Positions 19,601 through 28,987 of a DNA stretch of 64,000 nucleotides are shown here, one piece after another (positions within the stretch are counted from its first letter, which is position 1; every line of letters starts with the position of its first letter). Source of the stretch: JAWKRB01 sp041389885. GTDB lineage: Bacteria > Myxococcota_A > Polyangia > Polyangiales > Ga0077539. The DNA lies in NCBI GenBank assembly GCA_041389885.1, contig JAWKRB010000011.1:62001-126000 (forward strand), given 5' to 3'. Under the pieces are notes generated by a model that had not been told where the DNA came from, searched no databases, and saw only the letters and a program-made list of their open reading frames with translations. The position numbers and the translations under genes were made by a program.

Positions 19601-22600
19601 TGACAAGGCGGCCACCCTCGAGGCCGACAAGCTCCACGAGCTCGACGCCGCGATCAGCCGCTACCAGGCCGCGCTGGCCGAGGCCCCCGGCGACGAGGAG
19701 GTCATCTCGACCCTCGACCGGCTGTACCGCCGCGCCGCGCGCTGGAGCGACCTGCGGGCGCACTTCAACCACCGCATCGAGCACGCGGGCGATCCGGTCA
19801 CCCGCCGCGCGCTGCGCATGGAGGCCGCGCGCCTCGAGGAGGGCGCGCTCGAGTCTCGCGACGACGCCAGCGCGCGCCTGCGCGAGGTGCTCGCCGACGA
19901 CCCCGCCGACGTCGAGGCGCTCGAGGCGCTCTCGCGCCTCGCGGAGCTGGCCGAGCGCTGGCCCGAGCTGGCGTCGCTGGTGGCGAGCCGCCGGGACCTG
20001 GCGTCCGGGGCGCCTCGCGCCGACCTCGCGTACCGCCTCGGGCAGATCCGCGCCGAGCGCCTCGGCGACCTCCCCGGCGCCATCGAGAGCTTTCGCGAGG
20101 TGCTCTCGCTCTCGCCGCACCACCCCGACACCCTCGCCTCGCTGGAGACGCTCCTCGGCAACGACGACACCCGCGTGGAGGTCGCGCGCATCCTGGAGCC
20201 GGAGTTCGAGGCGATCTCCGAGCACCGCAAGCTGGCCTGGACGCTTCAGATCCTCCTCGAGGCCGAGGGCGACGCCGAGAGGCGGCAGTCCCTGGCGCTG
20301 CGCCTCGCCGAGGTCTACGCCGAGCGCCTCGGCGACGGCCAGAGCGCCTTCGACCTGCTGAGCAGCACCCTCGAGGCGCAGCCCGGCTCGGAGGCCGTCG
20401 CCGACGCGCTCACCGCGCTCTCGCTCCAGCGCGGCTGGGGCGAAGACCTCGCGAGCCGCCTCGCGGCCATCGCGTCGCGCGAGGAGCTCCCCTCTGCGGT
20501 GCGCGTCGCGCTCGCGCGGCGCACCGCGTCGATCTACGACGACCGCCTGGGCGACGCCGCCGCCGCGGAGCCCTTTCACCGCACGGTGGTCGACTCGGGG
20601 GCCCTCGACCTCCACGCCTTCGGCGCGCTCAAGCGCTTCTTGCAGCAGCAGGAGCGCTGGGACGACCTCCGCGCGCTCTACGCGGCGTGGATCGAGCGCA
20701 CCCCCGAGGTGCCCGCGAAGATCGAGCTGCTCGACGAGGAGGCGGCGCTGGTGGAGGAGGTCCTCGACCAGCCCGCCGAGGCGGCGGCGCTGTTCTCGCG
20801 GATCCTCGAGCTCGACGCGCAGAGCGACGCGGCGATGCGCTCCCTCGATCGGCTCTACGTGCGGCTCGGTCGCTGGCGCGACGCCGAGGAGCTGCTCACC
20901 CGACGCGTCGAGCGCGCGTCGGGCGACGCCGACGAGACCCGGGGCCTGATCCTCCGCCGCGGCGAGCTGCGCGAGCGCCACCTCGACGCGCTGGAGGGCG
21001 CCCTCGACGACTACGCGAGGGTGCTCGACGACGCGCCGACCGACGCGGACGCGCGCGCGGGCATCGAGCGCATCCTCGCCCACGCCCCGCTCCGCCGACG
21101 CGCGGCGGAGACCCTCGAGGCGCGCTACGAGGCCGACGGCGACGTCGGCGCGGGCGACCTCGTGCGCATGCTCGCGGTGCGCCTGGAATTCACCGAGGCG
21201 CCGAGCGAGCGCGCGCGGCTCCACCAGCGCATCGCCGAGCTGCGCGAGATCGTCCTCGACGACGCCGAGGGCGCGCTGACCTCCCTGGTCGCCGCGATGG
21301 AGCAGGACCCGGGCGCGGCCTCGCTCCGAGGCGAGCTGCTCCGGCTCTCGGCCGTCGCGGACGCCGACGCCCGCGCCGCCGAGGCGCTGGAGCGCGCGGC
21401 GAACGACCCCCGCGTGGGCGCCGAGCGCGTCTCCGTGCTCCGCGACCTCGCGGGCCTGTACGACGAGCGCATCCACGACCCGCGCGCCGCCGAGCGCACC
21501 TGGCGCAGGCTCCTCGAAGACGGCGGCGACGACGTCGGGGTCTCGATCGACGCGGCGACGGCGCTGGAGCGCATCTACCGCGGGCTCGGCGAGCCCAAGG
21601 GCCTCGTCGAGGCCCTCTCGCTCCGCGCGCGCCTCGAGGCCGACCCAGACTCGCAGGGCAGGCTGCTGGCCCAGGCCGCCGAGATCCTCGAGGAGAGCCT
21701 GGGCGACTTCCCGGCGGCGATCGCGTCGCACCGGTCCCGCCTCGAGATCGACCCCAGCGACCGCGACGCGCTCCGCAGCCTGCAGCGCCTCCACGAGCGC
21801 ACCTCGCAGTGGAGCGAGCTGGTCTCCGTGCTCCGCCGCGAGGCCGAGCTCACCGCCGACGCGGCCGAGCAGAAGTCGCTCGTGCTCCGCGCCGCCGCGG
21901 TGCTCGAGGAGCGCCTCGCCGACGTGCCGGGCTCGATCGCGCTCTACAACGAGGCCCTCGACACCTTCGGCCCCGACCGCGCGGTGCACGCCTCGCTCGC
22001 GAGGCTCTACGAGCTCTCCGACGCGTGGCCCGAGCTCCTCGCGGTGCTCGAGCGCGACCTCGAGGTGGCCGACGACTCCGACCGCCTGGGGCTCATCGTG
22101 CGCGCGGCCGAGCTGCGTCGCACGAAGACCGGCGACCTCGCGCGGGCCGTGGAGGGATACCGCGAGGCCCTCGACCTCGACCTCGCCAGCGCCGCCGCGC
22201 GCGACGCGCTGTGGTCCCTGCTCAGCTCGACGGAGCCGGGCATCGCGCTCGCGTCGGCGCGCGCGCTCGACCCGGTGCTCCAGGGGGATGGGTCGTGGGA
22301 GAAGCTGGTCACGGTGCTCGACCGCGTGGCGGCCGACAGCGACGATTTCGACGAGCGTCGTCAGGCGCTCGCGCGCGCCGCCGAGGTGAGCGAGCTCGGC
22401 ATCGGCGACAGCGGCAGGGCCTTCGACTACGCCGCGCGCGAGCTCGCGGCGTCGATGGGCGACGCGGACCTCAGGAGCCGCATCGACCGCGTCGCCGAGC
22501 TCGCGAAGGCCTCGTCGCGCGAGGACGACCTCATCGAGGTCCTGAGCGGGTGCGCGCCTGACCTCGTCGACGCGGAGCTGCAGCGGGACGTGCAGTTCAT

Positions 22601-25600
22601 GGTCGCGGGCCTCGCGCGCACCTCGCGCCGCGACCTCGACCTCGCGCGCGCCTGGTACGAGAAGGCGCTCGAGACGCAGCCCGATCACATGCCCGCGCTC
22701 GACGCGCTCGAGTCGCTCCACGAGGAGCGCTCGGCCTGGCCCGAGCTCCTCGCGGTGCTGCGCACGAAGACCGACCTCTCCAACGACGAGGGCGTGCGGC
22801 GGGACCTCCTGCGCAAGCAGGCGGAGATCTCCGAGGCGCGCACGAACAACGCCGAGGAGGCAATCGCGGCGCACGAGGCCATCCTCGGGATGTCGTTCGA
22901 CCTCCGCGCGGCGCGGGCGCTCGAGCGGCTCTACGCCGACGCCTCGCGCTGGGACGACCTCTGCGCGCTGCTGGAGACCCAGCTCGGGCTCCCCGAGAGC
23001 GACGAGGCCGAGCTCCACTACCGACTCGGCGCGGTGTCGATGGACCGCCTCGACGCGCCCGAGCGCGCGCTCGAGCACTTCCGCGAGGCCCTCGCGCGGC
23101 AGAGCGACCACGACAAGACCATCGAGGCCCTCGAGCGCCTCGGCGCGCGCGAGGGCTTCGCGGCGAGCGTGGCCGAGACCCTGGAGCCCATCTACCTGGC
23201 GCGCGTCGAGTGGCCCAAGCTCATCGCGGCCCTCGAGGCGAGGCTCGCGGCGGAGGACGACGTGTCTGCCCGCAAGGAGCTCTACGCGCGGCTCGGGACC
23301 ATCTACGAGGAGAACCTCGGCGACCTGGCGAAGGCGCTCGAGACCTACGCGCGGATGTTCCGCGACGAGCTGTCAGACCGGGACACCTGGGACACCCTCG
23401 CGCGCCTCGCCCGGCAGCTCGGGCGTTGGGACCGCCTCGCGGAGATCTACCGCGAGGCCCTCGACGCCGTGTCCGTCGACGACGACGTGACCGCGGAGCT
23501 CGCGTTCCTCGCGGCGCAGGTGCTCGACGAGCGCGTGCACGACACCGCGGCGGCGCGCACCTACTTCCACCGCGCGCTGTCGTTCAACCCCACGCGGGGC
23601 GACGTCTTCGCCGCCCTCGAGGCGCTGCTCAAGCGCGAGGCCGCGCACACCGAGCTGCTCACGCTCTACCGCGACGCCGCCGACCGCGCGGGCGACCCCG
23701 ACGAGCGCAAGCGGTTCCAGTTCCTCGTCGCCGAGATCGACGAGGGCCCGCTCCACGACCTCCCGCAGGCGATCGAGGACTACCGCGCGATCCTCGACAC
23801 CGACCCCTTCGACGCCGAGGCCGTGAACCGCCTCGACGCGCTGCTGATCAAGACCGAGTCCTGGGTCGACCTCAGCGAGCTCCTCGAGCGCCGGGTGCTC
23901 GACGCGGTGGACTCCGACGAGCGGTCGGCGCTTCGGTTCCGCCTCGGGCGGCTGCGCGCCGACAAGCTCAACGACCCCGAGGGGGCCGTCGGCGCGCTCC
24001 GCGACATCGTCGAGGAGCGCCGCGACCACGAGGAGGCCATCCGCGCCCTCGAGGGCATCGCCGACGCGCACCCCGCGATCCGGCTGACCGTCGTCGAGAT
24101 CCTCGAGCCCATCTACCGAGACCTCGACGATTGGAACCGCCTCATCGTCGCGCTCAACATTCGCACGGCGGCGTCGACCGACCTGCCCGAGCGCACGCAG
24201 CTCCTGCGCGAGGTCGGCTCGCTCCGCGAGACCCGCGCGAAGGACGTGAAGGGCGCCTTCTCGGCCTACGCCCAGGCCTTCACCGAGGACGCCGGCGACG
24301 GCGAGGCCCGCGAGGCCCTCGAGCGCCTCGCCGCCGAGCACAACCTCTGGGACGACCTCGTGCGCGCCTACGAGACCGCCGTCGCCGCGAGCGACGACGT
24401 GGCGATCCGCGCCGACCTCCTGCGGGCCATCGCGCAGACCCACGACCAGCGCCGCGACGACCCCCGGTCGGCCATCGACGCGTACAACCGCCTCTTCGCG
24501 CTCGACGACAGCCAGGTCGACGTCCTCGACCTGCTCGAGGGGCTGCACGTGCTGCTGTCCGACTGGCAGGGCCACATCGACGTGCTCGAGCTCAAGGCCG
24601 CGCGCACCCTCGACGACGAGCACAAGAAGTTCCTGCTGCACACCATCGGCGACTCGCAGCGCGACATGCTCTCGAACCTCGACGGCGCCATCGACGCGTT
24701 CCGCCGCGCCCTCGAGACCGACCCGACCGACATCGTCGCCCTCGACGCCCTCGACGGGCTGTACTCGCAGCGCGGCGACGCCCGCGCGCTGAGCGAGGTG
24801 CTGGGGCAGCGGCTCGACATCGAGACCGACCCCGAGATCCGCTGCCAGACCGCGCTGCGGCTGGGCAGCCTCTGGGAGACCGAGCTCGGCAGCGTCGAGC
24901 GCGCGGTGGACGCCTACCGCCGCGCCCTCGACGACGCCCCGACCGACGCCGCCGCCATCGCGTCGCTCGAGCGGCTCTACACCCGGCAGGAGGCCTGGGA
25001 CGAGCTCCTCGACAACCTCCGCCTCCAGGTCTCCGTGGCCGAGGACGCCGCGGCGCGCGTGGCGCTGCAGCTCCGCGTCGGCGACCTCCTCGCGCAGAAG
25101 CTCTCGGAGCCCGACGCGGCCCTCGACGCGTACCGCGACGTGCTCGACGCCTCGCCCGACAGCGAGGCCGCGATCGCGGCGGTGAAGGCCCTCGCGCGGG
25201 AGGACGCGCAGCGGCAGACGGCGGTGGAGATCCTCGAGCCGATCTTCCGCGCGAGCGGCCGCTCCAACGACCTGGTCGAGGTGCTCGAGCTCAAGCTCGA
25301 GGCGGTCAGCGACCCGATGCAGCGACTCGTCGAGCTCCGGGGCCTCGCCCTGGTGCACGAAGACGGTCGGAGCGACGCCGCCAGCGCCTTCGAGACCTAC
25401 CGCCGCGCCCTGCACGAAGACCCCGCCGACCGCGAGACCGCGCAGGACCTCGAGCGCCTCGCGGCCTCGCTCGACCGCTGGGGCGACGTGGTCGACGCGA
25501 TGGAGCGCGAGGCCGAGGACAGCACCGACGGCACGGTCATTCAGGAGCTGTCGGTGCGCGCCGCCGAGCTCTCGACCGAGCGGCTGAGCGACGACGTGCG

Positions 25601-28127
25601 CGCGACGCGCAACTACTGCCGCGCGCTGGAGCAGGCGGGCGACGACGACGCGATCCTGCGCCCCCTCGACGTGATCTACACCCGCTCGGAGCGCTGGAGG
25701 GACCTCCTCGACGTGCTCGAGCGCCGCATCGCGGTGGCGTCGGGCGACGACCTCGACGCGCTGGAGGTCCGCGCGGGCGACCTGCGCGAGAAGCGCTTCA
25801 GCGACGCTCCCGGCGCGCTGTCGGCGTACCGCTCGGTGCTCGACCGCGTGCCCACGAACGCCGAGGCGCTCGCCGGCCTCGAGCGCCTGCTGGTCACGCC
25901 CGACGTGCGCGCCGACGCCCTCGAGGCGCTGGAGAGCGCCTACCAGCGCACCGAGGACCACGCGCGCCTCGCGTGGGTCATCGAGCTCCGCGTGAGCAGC
26001 GCCGAGGTCGACTCCGACCGCGTGCGGCTCCTCGGCGACCTCGCGCGCATCCGCGAGGAGCGGCTGGGCGACATGTCCGGCGCCCTCGACGCCTGGATCA
26101 GCGCGTTCAACGCCGACCCCGGCGACGAGTCGATCGTCACCGAGATCGAGCGCCTCGCGCCCGCGGCCGACGCCTGGTCGCGCCTCGCGGGGGTCGTCGA
26201 GGCCGCCCTCGAGGCGCACCCGCAGCTCGGCGCGCTCGAGCAGTCGGGGCTCAGCCTCCGCGCGGCGCGTTGGTACCGCGATCAGCTCGGCGACCCGGCC
26301 CGCGCCGAGGCGCGGCTGCTCGCCGTGCTGGAGCTCGAGCCCGAGAGCGCCGAGGCCCTCGAGATGCTCGAGGGGCTGCGGCGCGTGCCCGGCCGCGAGG
26401 CCGACCTCGTCGCGACGCTGCAGCGTCGGGCGGAGGTGAGTTCGACTCCGTCGCGCGCACCGCGCTGCTGCGCGAGGCGGCGGATGTACGAGCGCACGCT
26501 CGCCGACACCGACCTCGCCGCCGACCCGGTGACCCGGCTCCTGGAGGGCGACGACACGGACGTCGAGGCCCTCGCCGCTCCTCGCGCGGCTCCGGCGGCT
26601 CCAGGGCCGTCACGCCGAGGTCGCCGAGGCCATCGCGCGCGAGCGCGGCTCACGGGCGACCCCGCCGAGGCGCTGGCGCTGCGGCGCGAGGTCGCGGAGA
26701 TCTCGCGGGACCCGCGGCGACGACGACCGCGCCGTGGAGGCCTACCGCGAGATCCTCGACTTGACCCCTCCGACCTGAGCGCGCGCGTCGCCCTCGAGGG
26801 CATCTTCGAGCGCAACGGGAGCTGGAAGGACCTCGAAGACGCCCTCCGCGGACGCCTCGATGTCGCCGTGAGCGCGACCGAGCGCGCCGAGACCAACCTG
26901 CGCCTCGCGGCCCTCGCCGAGCGCGAGTTTCACAACCTCTCCGACGCCGCGGACTACCTGCGGCTCGTGATCGACGAGACGCCGACCCACGAAGCCGCCG
27001 GTCGGGAGCTCGAGCGCATCTTCGCCGCCGAGGCGCGTTGGATGGACCTCACCGACCTCCTCGAGCGCCGGGCGGAGCACCTCGCCGACGCCAACGACCT
27101 CGCGGGTGAGCTCGCCACCCTGGTGCGCATCGGCGAGCTCAACGAGCGGGAGCTCCGTGACCCCTCTCGGGCCCTGGAGCTCTACGAGCGCGTGTTGGAC
27201 CGCGACGCCGATCACGTCGGCGCGCTCCAGGCGGTGGCGCGCATCGCCGAGGCCGAGGGGCAGTGGTCCCGCGCGGCCGAGGCGCTGCGCCGGGCGCTGG
27301 CTCTCGCGCCGAGCGACGCCTCGGGGGCCGACCTCGCGCTGCGCCTCGCGCGCATCGAGGCGCAGCACCTCCACGAGCCCGACGCCGCGGTCGCCACCGC
27401 GCGCCGGGGGCTCGAGCTCGACCCGGGGCACGCCGAGACCCTCGACTGGCTCAAGCGGCACGCCGAGCAGAGCGGCGACCACGCGCTCCTCGCGTTCGCG
27501 TTGGAGCGCGAGCTCGACGGGCTCACCGACGCGCGGGCGAGGGTCGCGACGCTCCGTAGCCTGGCGACGCTGAACCTCGAGAAGCTGGGCGAGCCCGCGC
27601 ACGCCACGGCCTTCCTCGAGGACGCGCACCGCCTGGCGCCTGAGGACCGCGAGGTGGCCCAGCTCCTCCTCACGCAGTACGAGGCCAGCGAGCGCAGCGC
27701 CGACGCGATCCCGATCTTGAACGCGGTGATCGGCTCCTTCGGCACGCGGCGCACCAAGGAGCTGGCCTCGTGGCAGCACCGCCTTGGCCGCGCGCTGGAG
27801 GCGACGGGCGAGGACGCGCAGGCGCTCGCCACCTACGACGCGGCCTTCAAGGTCGACCTCACGAGCGTCCCGATCCTCCGCGACCTCGGGCTCATCTGCC
27901 TCCGCCTCGGGGACCTCGAGCGCGCGCAGAAGACCTTCCGCGCGCTGCTCCTCCAGCGCCTCGACGGATCCGCGGGGATCACCAAGGCCGACGTGTACTT
28001 TCACCTCGGCGAGACCCTCACGCGGCAGGGCGACAAGCCCAAGGCCATCAGCATGGTCGAGCGCGCCCTCGAGGCCGACCGCGGTCACGCGGGGGCGGCG
28101 GCGCTGCTCGAGAGCTTGAAGTCCTGA
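16617..28127 (+). CDS. giant tetratricopeptide-type repeat protein (3836 residues)
   Basis: One open frame of 3836 codons. Residues 1-350 are helical repeats. Residues ~352-462 form an acidic Ala/Glu/Pro linker (GEAGGGHGDDDVEV to APRVAQASRPQ). The rest is roughly 30 tandem units of ~115 residues with the pattern 'W..L...LE.R.E.....ER..L...LA.L.EERL.D...A...Y...L..DP....A...LERL', i.e. TPR/HAT-like solenoid. There is no signal peptide, membrane helix or enzymatic domain, so a cytoplasmic scaffold is the most that can be said. Between 26436 and 26765 the reading frame slips several times and returns; the protein as read is wrong there. The class IV aminotransferase follows after 8 bp. Similar huge repeat proteins are typical of myxobacteria. 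Confidence 0.88.
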   Translation: MSVENIRKLLGSLLDDPEDEKAWSTLEERAISGDLGAEAAIPELLSQTRTRLADRGEAEAVARLLDVEAELAPGPDEKVSLLRERARVLEYELLDDRAAIATLDRLLALANDPDAADRREELGGKKARWKEVAAAFKRHAENDSTDPNLIASHLVSAAGVVLQYKGKGRDKEADAIFEQALAVDPGNVRATQLYERVLRRRGGRWDDLVALLERSAEAVTEPSARIDLLLRAARTHAARRNDLDAAVRIYRAILEIDPSNDDATRFIVAILTEREAWDDLVAVYEHQLLSRPNDLGLLVQAGMIHWRTRGDVAAAAPYFRRLCALDPSHAAGEAFFAQHAELREAAQGEGEAGGGHGDDDVEVALDAGADEEIDEAVAQQIAEEEAMLAGAAAAEASDESQRVTVEPQGDEAPAEAPEAPPTETEVTAEARASEPEFIRDSMLPAAPSVPAPRVAQASRPQASDRVQQSVELALAAESAGQVERAIEAWRMVLRQDPRHADARARLAELYELAGRWNNLVELCRQEIDALGGVRPGPTLMENRERKLELLRRMVEIYRDHMNLEPMVVQTWVAVLALEPSDATALVALAESYEKLGRFTDVIKVLEQQAEHTADVGARVDLLRRVSSLWLERFNNVNNATRPLEQVLELDPTNAEAIALLKDLYGKRRAWRPLFDVSRREVELLSGQAKRDALVELARLAAEKLSAPGESISLWREALALDPMTPGALDALERLTEREKDFAGLAEVLERRVEESTDPEQRLNTLMKLGVVYSDRLEDPARSIDAWQRALSARPGHPKAMRVLRDAYTSAGDWDELEALYAAANDYEGLAEVLGAAAERSADPATKIALSFRAAKIYVDQLAQPERAFRSYERVLSVDPKNLEATDALLPIYLKDEKWPRLAQLYEVRLEALPEGETERALDLLLRLRELASTRLGDRPGAFRWALKAYLLNPDDAELEAGLERAAADAGAWRELVATYDARIQALPADQRARLRDKAATLEADKLHELDAAISRYQAALAEAPGDEEVISTLDRLYRRAARWSDLRAHFNHRIEHAGDPVTRRALRMEAARLEEGALESRDDASARLREVLADDPADVEALEALSRLAELAERWPELASLVASRRDLASGAPRADLAYRLGQIRAERLGDLPGAIESFREVLSLSPHHPDTLASLETLLGNDDTRVEVARILEPEFEAISEHRKLAWTLQILLEAEGDAERRQSLALRLAEVYAERLGDGQSAFDLLSSTLEAQPGSEAVADALTALSLQRGWGEDLASRLAAIASREELPSAVRVALARRTASIYDDRLGDAAAAEPFHRTVVDSGALDLHAFGALKRFLQQQERWDDLRALYAAWIERTPEVPAKIELLDEEAALVEEVLDQPAEAAALFSRILELDAQSDAAMRSLDRLYVRLGRWRDAEELLTRRVERASGDADETRGLILRRGELRERHLDALEGALDDYARVLDDAPTDADARAGIERILAHAPLRRRAAETLEARYEADGDVGAGDLVRMLAVRLEFTEAPSERARLHQRIAELREIVLDDAEGALTSLVAAMEQDPGAASLRGELLRLSAVADADARAAEALERAANDPRVGAERVSVLRDLAGLYDERIHDPRAAERTWRRLLEDGGDDVGVSIDAATALERIYRGLGEPKGLVEALSLRARLEADPDSQGRLLAQAAEILEESLGDFPAAIASHRSRLEIDPSDRDALRSLQRLHERTSQWSELVSVLRREAELTADAAEQKSLVLRAAAVLEERLADVPGSIALYNEALDTFGPDRAVHASLARLYELSDAWPELLAVLERDLEVADDSDRLGLIVRAAELRRTKTGDLARAVEGYREALDLDLASAAARDALWSLLSSTEPGIALASARALDPVLQGDGSWEKLVTVLDRVAADSDDFDERRQALARAAEVSELGIGDSGRAFDYAARELAASMGDADLRSRIDRVAELAKASSREDDLIEVLSGCAPDLVDAELQRDVQFMVAGLARTSRRDLDLARAWYEKALETQPDHMPALDALESLHEERSAWPELLAVLRTKTDLSNDEGVRRDLLRKQAEISEARTNNAEEAIAAHEAILGMSFDLRAARALERLYADASRWDDLCALLETQLGLPESDEAELHYRLGAVSMDRLDAPERALEHFREALARQSDHDKTIEALERLGAREGFAASVAETLEPIYLARVEWPKLIAALEARLAAEDDVSARKELYARLGTIYEENLGDLAKALETYARMFRDELSDRDTWDTLARLARQLGRWDRLAEIYREALDAVSVDDDVTAELAFLAAQVLDERVHDTAAARTYFHRALSFNPTRGDVFAALEALLKREAAHTELLTLYRDAADRAGDPDERKRFQFLVAEIDEGPLHDLPQAIEDYRAILDTDPFDAEAVNRLDALLIKTESWVDLSELLERRVLDAVDSDERSALRFRLGRLRADKLNDPEGAVGALRDIVEERRDHEEAIRALEGIADAHPAIRLTVVEILEPIYRDLDDWNRLIVALNIRTAASTDLPERTQLLREVGSLRETRAKDVKGAFSAYAQAFTEDAGDGEAREALERLAAEHNLWDDLVRAYETAVAASDDVAIRADLLRAIAQTHDQRRDDPRSAIDAYNRLFALDDSQVDVLDLLEGLHVLLSDWQGHIDVLELKAARTLDDEHKKFLLHTIGDSQRDMLSNLDGAIDAFRRALETDPTDIVALDALDGLYSQRGDARALSEVLGQRLDIETDPEIRCQTALRLGSLWETELGSVERAVDAYRRALDDAPTDAAAIASLERLYTRQEAWDELLDNLRLQVSVAEDAAARVALQLRVGDLLAQKLSEPDAALDAYRDVLDASPDSEAAIAAVKALAREDAQRQTAVEILEPIFRASGRSNDLVEVLELKLEAVSDPMQRLVELRGLALVHEDGRSDAASAFETYRRALHEDPADRETAQDLERLAASLDRWGDVVDAMEREAEDSTDGTVIQELSVRAAELSTERLSDDVRATRNYCRALEQAGDDDAILRPLDVIYTRSERWRDLLDVLERRIAVASGDDLDALEVRAGDLREKRFSDAPGALSAYRSVLDRVPTNAEALAGLERLLVTPDVRADALEALESAYQRTEDHARLAWVIELRVSSAEVDSDRVRLLGDLARIREERLGDMSGALDAWISAFNADPGDESIVTEIERLAPAADAWSRLAGVVEAALEAHPQLGALEQSGLSLRAARWYRDQLGDPARAEARLLAVLELEPESAEALEMLEGLRRVPGREADLVATLQRRAEVSSTPSRAPRCCARRRMYERTLADTDLAADPVTRLLEGDDTDVEALAAPRAAPAAPGPSRRGRRGHRARARLTGDPAEALALRREVAEISRDPRRRRPRRGGLPRDPRLDPSDLSARVALEGIFERNGSWKDLEDALRGRLDVAVSATERAETNLRLAALAEREFHNLSDAADYLRLVIDETPTHEAAGRELERIFAAEARWMDLTDLLERRAEHLADANDLAGELATLVRIGELNERELRDPSRALELYERVLDRDADHVGALQAVARIAEAEGQWSRAAEALRRALALAPSDASGADLALRLARIEAQHLHEPDAAVATARRGLELDPGHAETLDWLKRHAEQSGDHALLAFALERELDGLTDARARVATLRSLATLNLEKLGEPAHATAFLEDAHRLAPEDREVAQLLLTQYEASERSADAIPILNAVIGSFGTRRTKELASWQHRLGRALEATGEDAQALATYDAAFKVDLTSVPILRDLGLICLRLGDLERAQKTFRALLLQRLDGSAGITKADVYFHLGETLTRQGDKPKAISMVERALEADRGHAGAAALLESLKS
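26436..26765 (+). other. cluster of compensating indels inside the giant repeat gene
   Basis: The repeat pattern leaves the main frame and returns three times. Apparent changes: one G lost near 26438, a GT pair lost near 26486, an extra T near 26579, a G lost near 26643, an extra C near 26711 and a C lost near 26760. Each pair restores the frame. Repaired, the segment reads as repeat sequence (for example FDSVARTALLREAADVYERT and RLQGRHAEVAEAIARE). All changes are in short homopolymers or dinucleotide runs. Confidence 0.75.
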
Positions 28128-28135
28128 TCCCTCCG

Positions 28136-28987
28136 GTGCGCGTCGAGGCGAGAGCGCGGGTGAACGGCGCGCCGGTGGACCCGAGCGCGCCGGCCATCTC
28201 CCTGTTCGACCGCGGGTTTCTCTACGCCGACGGCGTCTTCGAGGTGCTCCGCACCTACGGCGGCCGCCCTCGCGGCCTGGAGGACCACCTCGCCCGGATG
28301 TTCGCCGCGGCCAGCTCACTCGGGATCTCCGTCGGCGCCCCCACCGCCCGCTGGGTGGCCGAGACCGCCGCGGTGCTCTCCGAGTGCCCGTGGCCCGAGA
28401 GCGTCGTGCGGCTGACCCTCACGCGGGGGGTGAGCCCTCCCGGCGTCGCGCCGCGGAACGTGGGCGCGCCCACCCGCGTCGTCGCGGCCTACGCGCTCCC
28501 CGCGCTCCCCGCGCTCTCGGACGCGGGCGTCTCGGTGATCACCCTCCGCGGCGCGCACCGATCGAGCGCCTCGGAGGGGCGCAAGACCCTGGAGTACCTC
28601 GCGAGCGTCATGGCCCTGCGCGAGGCGGCGCAGGCCGGGGTGGCCGACGCGATCTTCCTCGACCGGGACGGCTGCGTCGTCGAGGCCGCGTCGGCGAACG
28701 TGTTCGTGCTCTCAGGGAGCGAGCTGCGCACCACGCCCGCGGGGGTGGGACTCGCGGGCGTGACCCAGACGCTCCTCCTCGAGGCCGCGCGCGCAGAGGG
28801 GCTCACGGCGGTGCGCGCGCCCATCACCGGGGCCGACCTCTGGACCGCCGACGAGGTCTTCTTGAGCTCCAGCGTGCGCGAGGTGATCCCGGTGCTTCGG
28901 GTCGACGATCACGAGGTCAGCGTCGCGCCGGGCGAGGGGACGCGGCGGCTCCACGCGCGCTTTCGCGCGCTCATCGAGGCGCGCTGA
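28136..28987 (+). CDS. class IV PLP-dependent aminotransferase (branched-chain/D-amino-acid/ADC-lyase family)
   Basis: A 283-residue fold-type IV PLP enzyme. ISLFDRGFLYADGVFEVLRT is the hallmark N-terminal block, the PLP lysine is Lys150 in EGRKTLEYLASVMA, and the C-terminal GLAGVTQTLLLEAARAEGL plus TADEVFLSSSVREVIPV complete the family signature. It could be a branched-chain aminotransferase, a D-alanine aminotransferase or aminodeoxychorismate lyase; the sequence seen does not settle this. The GTG start at 28136 lies 8 bp after the giant repeat gene, without a clear ribosome-binding site. It converges with the M15 peptidase gene with no base between them. Confidence 0.87.
   Translation: MRVEARARVNGAPVDPSAPAISLFDRGFLYADGVFEVLRTYGGRPRGLEDHLARMFAAASSLGISVGAPTARWVAETAAVLSECPWPESVVRLTLTRGVSPPGVAPRNVGAPTRVVAAYALPALPALSDAGVSVITLRGAHRSSASEGRKTLEYLASVMALREAAQAGVADAIFLDRDGCVVEAASANVFVLSGSELRTTPAGVGLAGVTQTLLLEAARAEGLTAVRAPITGADLWTADEVFLSSSVREVIPVLRVDDHEVSVAPGEGTRRLHARFRALIEAR

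Noticed and set aside
16590..23111. 2173-codon open frame on the minus strand antisense to the giant repeat gene
   Set aside because: The same artefact: strong GC bias at third positions removes stops from the complementary frame. No start signal or recognisable motif.
23373..26219. 948-codon antisense frame within the giant repeat gene
   Set aside because: A shadow of the repeat gene; low-complexity translation.
26436..26765. Programmed ribosomal frameshifting in the giant repeat gene
   Set aside because: Six separate slips, including a two-base change, with no slippery heptamer or pseudoknot, are not a plausible programmed event.
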